Source: Incurvaria masculella (Eukaryota > Arthropoda > Insecta > Lepidoptera > Incurvariidae). From it: 64,000 bases of DNA. This document shows, piece after piece, positions 57,150-64,000 of this stretch (position 1 is the stretch's first letter; every line of letters begins with the position of its first letter). A program made the translations under genes and the position numbers. The DNA lies in NCBI GenBank assembly GCA_946894095.1, contig OX335655.1:13516001-13580000 (forward strand). Direction: 5' to 3'. The notes below the pieces were generated by a model. It had not been told where the DNA came from. It made no database searches and worked only from the letters and a program-made list of their open reading frames with translations.

Positions 57150-57546
57150 CTTGGTGTAGGGGCTAGACTTGCTTTTCATGCGAGAGGTCTGGGTTCAAAT
57201 CCTCGCCCCGGTCATGCATCACATTCTTTCTCTTTCTAAGTTGAATCACTTCGTTACGAATGCGAGCTGTTCTATGTTTCGGAACCCATGTAAAACTGTA
57301 AGTCCCCTTCCCCTACTAAGTGGTAGGGTTAAGCCCGCCCGGGTTGGTTTCACCGCATTGGATGAAACTATGGTTTAAGCGGCAATGAAAAATGGTCCGT
57401 GTTTAACATTCAGTTCAATGTAGTCTTGCTAATAAAGGGAAGGTACTGGCATGGCACCTCATTCCTTCGGGAATGTGGTGTATTGGGCTAATATCATAAC
57501 GTAAGTTGTGTGGTTTTAGCCATCCATGTCAGGTTCCATGAAAAAA
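57150..57546 (+). mobile_element. tRNA-headed SINE, full length, older
   Basis: The head has the B-box-like GGGTTCAAATCC, then the shared body and CATCCATGTCAGGTTCCAT tail. More diverged than 45450-45856. Confidence 0.88.
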
Positions 57547-57885
57547 CGGAAACGAAAAGTGGTATCCGCGAATTAGTCATCCCTTCTCACTAGTAACTCA
57601 ATCTCGCCACGCGTCACGCGAGTTTGCACCCACTCTCCCACCGTCAGACCGCCTCTGAGCGGGAAGATCCGAGCCGGGCAACGCGGAAGTTTTCCGGATA
57701 CCGTCCCAGGGGATAATCCGGGAAAATCATTCATTGCTATTGGCGGCTCGGTCCTGCGGTTTTTCTTCCCGTGATCATTTTTATTTTATTTATGCAGGTG
57801 ACATAAAAATAGTGACCGTCGCGTAACTTTTCCATCGAAATATTCCAAGAATAATGACAGACTCTGTTGTATTTATTTCTAGGTA

Positions 57886-58250
57886 GCAGCTAGTACCTCA
57901 GTGGGCGGGCCTTCTTATGCCAGAGGTCATGGTTTTAATCCCGGCCCGTTCATATCCCACTTTATTTATCTTTCTAATGGGATAAGTACATTCCGTTACT
58001 TATGCGAGCTGCTATGGTTCCGAATCCATGTAAAACTCAAAGGTCCTATTTCCCTTATATGTGGTATAAGGCTAAGGCCGCCCTGGATGGGCATTGGATG
58101 AAAATATTGTCGAAGCGACAGTAAAAAAATGTCCGTGTTTTCAGTCCAGTTAAATCAAAAGTTCAATGTAGCCGTGCTTACAAAGGGAAGGTCCTGGCAT
58201 TGCACTCAATTCCTTCGATAATTCGGAATCGGTGCTACTAGCCCGCCCTC
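57886..58250 (+). mobile_element. tRNA-headed SINE, diverged
   Basis: GCTAGTACCTCAGTGGGCGG, CATGGTTTTAATCCC (B-box-like), then the body with a short duplication before TTCAATGTAGCCGTGCTTAC. Tail lost. Confidence 0.8.
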
Positions 58251-59074
58251 TTCCTTCCCGCATCGGTTTTTTTGCTTTTTTGTATAGGCCTAAACAATCA
58301 AACAATAAATTACCGCAGTGATTGCGTACACCCTTACATAATTCATTTATTTAAAAACATCTAATCTGTTCGCATGAACTACCAATCATTTTCATTTCGG
58401 TTTGTTTCGTAATCAGATTTTTCATCCACGGTATTAATTCTCTAGGGCAACGGCTGCTAGCGTCCGCTATATTGGATGCAACCAATGTAAGCAATTTAGT
58501 TGCTCCGGACAAATAGTATTGCTCTCCCCATATTCCCTCGAAGCCGGCGCAATATTCGGGTAAATACCTATGTATGTACTCGTATATATAAATCAAACCA
58601 AATATTGTACATATTCAGCCTTATTCAGTTATAACTTGGGTTGAGAAACTTTTGAGAAATGTATTTGGTAGCGATGCAAACACAATATATATTTTACGTT
58701 TGACTAATCGATTAGTGATTTCCTAATGCGCTATTGATTCGATTTCTTATAACGTTTGACTTAATGTATGAAGATGCTTTATTAACACAGTGATATTTTA
58801 TTTTTGCTCAAAAAATCATCGAAAACAGCGTCGATTTTGGAAATTCATATGCGTGATGTCGCGTTATGTCGAACGTAAAATAAATTGTTGACCGACTATA
58901 ATGAATAACTTATATCACAAAATGATTCAAGCGTCATATGAGAACACGTTTGCTCAACAAAATATCCGAGCAGGAAAGAAAACCATGAATTTTATTTATT
59001 TTCAGCGTAATGGAAAATATTCGAAATCAAAGTTAGCCATATGATGAAACGGCAACTTTGTACGTCGGGTTCTG
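58251..59074. other. No recognisable feature
   Basis: AT-rich. Minus-strand open frame at 58351-58596 has no motif that I recognise. Confidence 0.5.
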
Positions 59075-59332
59075 AATGGTTGAACACCGATTCGGTTTCC
59101 ACATAAAACTGTAGACCTTTGTTACTTATTACGTAGTGGTGAGCAGGTTAGTACTAACGCATTGAAGTAAAGATGGCCGAAGGGGCAACGAATCTCCTTG
59201 TTTTCCATTCAGTTCACTGTAGCCATGCGATAGAAGAAACGTATGGCACTCGATTCCTTTGGGAATGCTGTTTGGCGGTGGTAAAACTTATATAACAGAA
59301 TGTACTTAACAATCCATGTCTAGTTCCCTAAA
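59075..59332 (+). mobile_element. Old SINE body
   Basis: ACATAAAACTGTAGACC, GATGGCCGAAGGGGCAACGA and TTCACTGTAGCCATGCGATA keep the body order with many changes. Confidence 0.65.
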
Positions 59333-60705
59333 ATACGATTAAGCACTTTCAAGTTAAAACGCCATCGCACCCTGAGAAGTCGTGACTAGTTTTACAGCTG
59401 TGCGAAGGCAACGCCACAAATATAATAAAACCGAAAAAGTATTTTGCGTCGTGAAGAAATCCATATGATATCATAAACTTGAATAATTGAAACATGTCTA
59501 TACAAATCGAATTGTTTGTAATACTGTCGCCAGATATTCCTGGCGATTCATAATTATTGTTAAAAAGTTCTTTTTCATATAAAGAGCTTATTTTAGTCTG
59601 TCACTCGCGACACCTCGAAAAGAAAAGGTTTTTTTCTTCACGCGTACATTTTATTAATTCCTAATTATTATTAGCTTCTTTATTAATTATTAATTGAATA
59701 TAAATTAAGTCAAGAGATCCAGGTGTTTCATTCCGATTACCAGAGCTCCGCCCCCAAGTTTAAAGGTAATTTCACCACAATACATTATCTGAAAACTATA
59801 AGCGAATGAGGTAAAACGTATTTGAAAAAAATTAATAAAAATCTAATTGTTTGTAATAAATTATCGGAAAACATAGGTGAATGAGGTAAACGTAAGTAGT
59901 ATTATAAATGGTATAATTTATTTTCATTCTAAAACTTTTATAATTTTTCAATGAAAAACCGGTATGGAGTCAGCGAGGCACCATGCCATCGGATTTTCCG
60001 ACTATTGCAGATATATCGAGCCTGTTCCAATTACGTTTGAAAACTCCCAAGTTATGGGTATGAGCCGGCAGACATTTCCATACCCTGGCGTTGCGACAGA
60101 GAATTGAGTTTGAGAAACGTTATTACGATGAAATTATATGCTACAGGGTACAAACGGACACAGTCTGTAATTATTATAGCATGACGCTAATGTACAAAAG
60201 ATAGAATACCGTCCGACATGAATCATAATCGTTGACGACCTTAGACAATCATATTTTACACGATTGGAGGAAAAGCAAAACCTTTACAGTAAAGATTCCG
60301 ACGAATTGAGAACCTCCTTCTTTTTTTCTAAGTCGGTCAACAGAGTCTTTACCCTATTTTACGGGCGATAACTGTTATGGTGCTCTTAATGTTAAACTAG
60401 GTTTTTGAAATTTTGGATTCTAAAATGTATTATATAAATCTATGTGTCTATGTTTTCATTTTTTTGATACATCTTTTAGTTTGGAAAATATTGGCTAAGA
60501 AACATTGGAAAAAAGTTGTCTTTTTTACGTTCATTTACGATTTGAAGGTTGAATGGTAGAGAATGCCTTATGGCATTAATTTCCGCCTTTTTTTACCGTA
60601 TGGCTGCAAATAAAGTATTTTTTCATTTGATTTCATTTTTTTTACTGGAAAAAAAATCGTAATCTTTTATTAACAAAAAAAACAAAACATGATATTTTAA
60701 TTTAT
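59333..60705. other. No gene; Q repeat and a LINE-like tail
   Basis: 60288-60335 is a reversed Q repeat (GACGAATTGAGAACCTCCTT). 60360-60535 matches 21955-22150 (ATATTGGCTAAGAAACATTG). The rest is AT-rich. Confidence 0.5.
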
Positions 60706-60830
60706 TTAATGGATACGACATTACCGTTATCTCATTAATTTGAGTTTCAGCGACATCTACATTTGAAGCATTGTAATCAGATTTTGAAAATAATCTGAAA
60801 AAATATTGGTCGTGACATTCGTCGGAAGCA
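60706..60830. mobile_element. Element R, copy 2, one arm
   Basis: AATGGATACGACATTACCGT through GAGTTTCAGCGACATCTACA to GACATTCGTCGGAAGCAG. One arm plus the loop of the 53114 element; the second arm is missing. Confidence 0.75.
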
Positions 60831-60889
60831 GTACTTGAACTTAACAAATTTTACATTTTTACATAAATTTTAAATTACAATTTTTATGA

Positions 60890-60984
60890 ACTTCATGGAG
60901 TTGACTCAGTTTCCTACAACACTGTACATAAAAAGTGACGAGTTTGACGTTGATGTTGGGTCCTTTCGCGCATTCGGCCCTAAG
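60890..60984 (-). mobile_element. MITE family T, deleted copy 4
   Basis: CATGGAGTTGACTCAGTTTC, AAAAAGTGACGAGTTTGACG and CGCATTCGGCCCTAAG, with the centre shortened. Confidence 0.6.
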
Positions 60985-61468
60985 TATCGATCGGTAGATC
61001 AATCAAAATCTTTATATTTTACGTTCACTAGTGTCACAAAATAACCCGATTATTGTAATTTGTAGCTATTAATACTACCCCGACCCTACCCTTCCCATAA
61101 TCCTAACTTAACCTATTGTTTCCAAACCTAATCGTACTTATAACTAGTTATTATTGCACGGTTGCATTGAACTGGATACTTTCTTCCTACAGTGCCAAGT
61201 AAACACATTGGAATGATATAGGATAAGATTAGATCTTTAGCCTGCTAAGCGGAGCTCTTAATAGTCGGCTATCACGCGACCGTGGGACATTAACGGTTAT
61301 AAGCGATCGGATATAAGCGAGCAATAACAATTTGTGCCCTTAGAATTACATTCTAGACACTATTCTATCTCTATATCTAGAATTACGTTCTAAGGCCATT
61401 GTGGCATGTCCAATTTGGACTAGGGTTATTGCCACAGATTAAGTAAGCAGTGGTTATAGTTAACTGTT

Positions 61469-61970
61469 TTAACGGCGGGACTAACTAATTCGCGGGCATG
61501 GTACAAAACCGTGCTGTTGCGCTCTGGGACCTTCTCTGTTTGAAAGAAAAAGACAGGGTCCGTGATGAGGAAGATGAAACATGTCCACAAAAAAGACAAT
61601 GCGCATGATTTGGTAAGATTTACGAAAATTTTAATTACAAAATGAGTTATAGCTAAAAGTAAACCACGACTGCTGTAGTCAAAAATCTAACAAAAACCAA
61701 AAATATTATAAATCTTGATTAAATAAGCTATGTCTGATGACTAATCTTTTTAAGATGTTCTTACTTGATAATTGCGTAAACCTCCAAAGTTATTGCATAA
61801 AACGCGCGAAAATTAGGACCTTATAACTTAGAAACCAAACACAATTTTACAATGTCAACGGTCATCAGACATCTAGTTTGATCAAATAAAGCCATTTTGA
61901 GCAAAATTTAGGAAATGCGTGATCTTCTTTCCCCGTTTGTATGGGGAGTGTACGGAATGGCCCCCCTTAA
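61469..61970 (+). mobile_element. MITE family X, copy h
   Basis: The left end is reduced to TTAACGGCGGGACTAACTAA. The right end is GGAATGGCCCCCCTTAA. The interior is clearly X. Confidence 0.82.
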
Positions 61971-62226
61971 GTCGCTCCGATGGTAACTTAAGTAAGGTAA
62001 GTAACTTTGTGAGTAAGGGACTGCTCATTTAAACTTGTACAGGGGCTGGTCCATGCGGATCTTAGAGACGCATAGACGAAAGGCAACCTTGGGGGAGTTT
62101 TACAGTATAAAGTGAGTGAGTAAGAGTGAATGAGAAATTCAATATAAATTTATGTACTGGGCGCACACAAAACCCGATGATACCCATGAGATTTTACGAA
62201 ACAGGGCACAAAAACCATGCTTTGAG

Positions 62227-62637
62227 CGGCTCGTAGCCTAGTGGCGCGGGGACTGGCCTAGCGTACCAGAGGCCCGGGTTCAATACCAACTTGCACCACT
62301 GTCTTTCTCTTTCAGAGTTCGATAAGTGCATTTCGACACGAATGCGAGCTGCTCCATGGTTCGGAATCCATGTAAAACTGTAGGTCCCCTTCCCCTACTA
62401 GGTGGTAGGGTTTAAGCCCGCCCGGGTTGGTACCATCGCATTGGATGAAAAGGTGGTCGAAGCGGCAATGAAAAATTGTCCGTGTTTTCCATCCAGTTCA
62501 ATGTAGCCGTGCTCATAAATGGAAGGTCCTGGCATGGCACCTAATTCCTTCGGAAATGTGGTGTATTGGGCTAATATCATAACAGTATATAGTTGTGTGG
62601 TATTAGCCATCCATGTCAGGTCGCATAAAAAAAAAAA
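62227..62637 (+). mobile_element. tRNA-headed SINE, full length
   Basis: TCGTAGCCTAGTGGCGCGGG, GGGTTCAATACC, then the shared body and CATGTCAGGTCGCATAAAAA. Differs from 45450-45856 at only a handful of positions. Confidence 0.92.
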
Positions 62638-62639
62638 TG

Positions 62640-62875
62640 CTAGGAAGCCATGCCAGGAACCATGTGAAGGAGCAACAGGCCGGCAAGGTGATCCTTCACA
62701 TAACGCTTGAAGGACCTTGGGGTAAATATCTCGAGGGGAGAGCATTCCATCCACACTTTAACGACTCTCAATTATCTACAGAACGGTGTGTTCTAGATAA
62801 TGTGGACAGTGTATGGGTGCATTCCTCTCTCCATCTCTGTCGCACCATCTCTGTCGCATTCGACGATCTCTAAAT
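62640..62875 (+). other. Unrecognised open segment
   Basis: Plus frame reads CVLDNVDSVWVHSSLHLCRT; a related VDSEWVHSLTVRRK string appears on the minus strand near 21720. It may be a retroelement remnant. No family recognised. Confidence 0.3.
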
Positions 62876-63700
62876 TCTTCGGGGTCAAACGGGTACTTCC
62901 GATCAGATGAGAACAATACATAGAATTAGATTGTTAATGATAGTTGATTGTTAACTGGGAAACCCGGAGCCTGTAGATGTTAAAATACGTCTGGAATCAT
63001 GAAAATGCATTTCATGTTTCCTAACCGCGAAACGAAGCGCATTTTTATTCTCATTGGGTCCAAAACATTTTAACATGATTACAAAATTCATTCCCTCAAA
63101 TAAAACATATTTTAAAAACTAAAAAACATATTAAGTTCAAGAATTTCCACCAAAGAAGCCAATAATGTAGCAACCTATGACTATTTAACTTTAAATAAAA
63201 ATTCTTAAAAAACAATGTGTTGAGTTTGTAATATTGTTTATTTATTTCGGTTATTCTATTTTTATCGGGGCTTATGGTCTACGGTAAACAGCTTAATCCA
63301 AAATGTAAAAGATACATTGTATTGTATATGTGCTATATTGCTTAAAATAAATACATAAAAATATAGCAACTTTTATTTAGCTTACATAATTCGTCACTGT
63401 CACTTCATCAAAATAATCTTGCGACACCTTTAAAAAGTAATACAAAATGTTTATCTCCATATGTCATATGAGGTCATTCATTTTCTGGAGGGCTTTGTTC
63501 AGGCACGCACATGACACTCGTAATATGGCCATTAATCTGCGGGAAAGTTGCTTCTGTTACAAGACAACACCGTCTTTAGATTTTTTTTTATTTTTCAGTT
63601 AATTTCACCTGCTAAAGTTCTTATTGGTCAGCACTGCCTCACAAATGATATAACATGATCTTATAGTGAAGGAAAACACGGCTCGGAAGAAGTTATATTA
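62876..63700. other. No recognisable feature
   Basis: AT-rich sequence without frames or repeats that I recognise. Confidence 0.5.
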
Positions 63701-63782
63701 AGTTTGAAATTCTAATGCTGCAACAGGGAACCGTAAAGAAAAGTTTGAAATTCTAATGCTGCAACAGGGAACCGTAAAGAAA
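63701..63782. repeat. 41-bp perfect tandem duplication
   Basis: AGTTTGAAATTCTAATGCTG at 63701 and again at 63742; both units end CCGTAAAGAAA. Identical copies, so a very recent event. Confidence 0.92.
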
Positions 63783-64000
63783 GATAAATAAGTGCCTTCA
63801 AATGTACGTCTATGTATAAATCAGGCACAAGCATGAAGGAACATCAGACGTTATTCACACAAATATTTAATACTTCTTATTATATTCAATATTCAACCTA
63901 GACCCAGCCCAGAGGGGGGTCATGACTCCAATGACCAAGCGAGCATGCCGCTCCTAACCTGGTGGTTTAGTCGAGTAGACCTAACCCAGGGCTAAGACTC

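Noticed and set aside
62227..62300. Functional tRNA gene
   Set aside because: A- and B-box-like motifs are present, but a cloverleaf is not formed and the sequence continues into the SINE body.

Overview
The window looks like a gene-poor, repeat-rich piece of a lepidopteran (moth) nuclear genome, probably noctuid-like. Evidence: no bacterial-type ORFs or operons; AT-rich DNA packed with degraded non-LTR retrotransposons, one Penelope-like element, many short terminal-inverted-repeat (TIR) elements, and about twenty SINE copies. The SINEs carry either a tRNA-derived or a 5S-rRNA-derived head on one shared body. From memory this matches SINE families described in Helicoverpa (HaSE1/HaSE3); I could not check that here.

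Host coding evidence: three short, very GC3-rich exons on the minus strand (51464-51647, 25517-25696, 17906-18090). Each has recognisable splice sites, and their phases are compatible in this order (phase 2 into phase 2, twice). I read them as consecutive exons of one large minus-strand gene with introns of about 25.8 and 7.4 kb. The encoded stretch is Ser/Arg/Gly-rich with RRxS-type basophilic-kinase motifs. I cannot name the gene. Almost everything else lies in or around its introns.

Layout. 1-5.2 kb: nested RTE, jockey-like and Penelope retroelement remains. 5.2-7.2 kb: tandem repeats, including a 140-bp period array, a CpG-rich block with a 23-bp minisatellite and an AGATTCCTCGG-type minisatellite. 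8.4-17.6 kb: TTAA-flanked MITEs and a 5'-truncated LINE that splits a SINE. 17.9-19.9 kb: an exon, then an RTE copy interrupted by an 850-bp foldback element. 21-25 kb: LINE tails and a (GACG)n-bearing repeat. 25.5 kb: exon. 26-35 kb: SINEs and two tandem copies of a 312-bp MITE, one carrying another MITE. 35.4-37.5 kb: two head-to-tail copies of a (CATC)n-tailed element. 38-49 kb: MITEs, an 84-bp tandem repeat, SINEs. 51.5 kb: exon. 51.7-64 kb: SINEs, foldback elements and unique AT-rich DNA.

The transposons are all non-functional as seen: stops, frameshifts and altered catalytic motifs are visible. The most informative signals are the three-exon gene and the nested insertions with recognisable empty sites, which give relative ages of families and define element ends. 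Boundaries of repeats are by eye and usually good to within about 10 bases.
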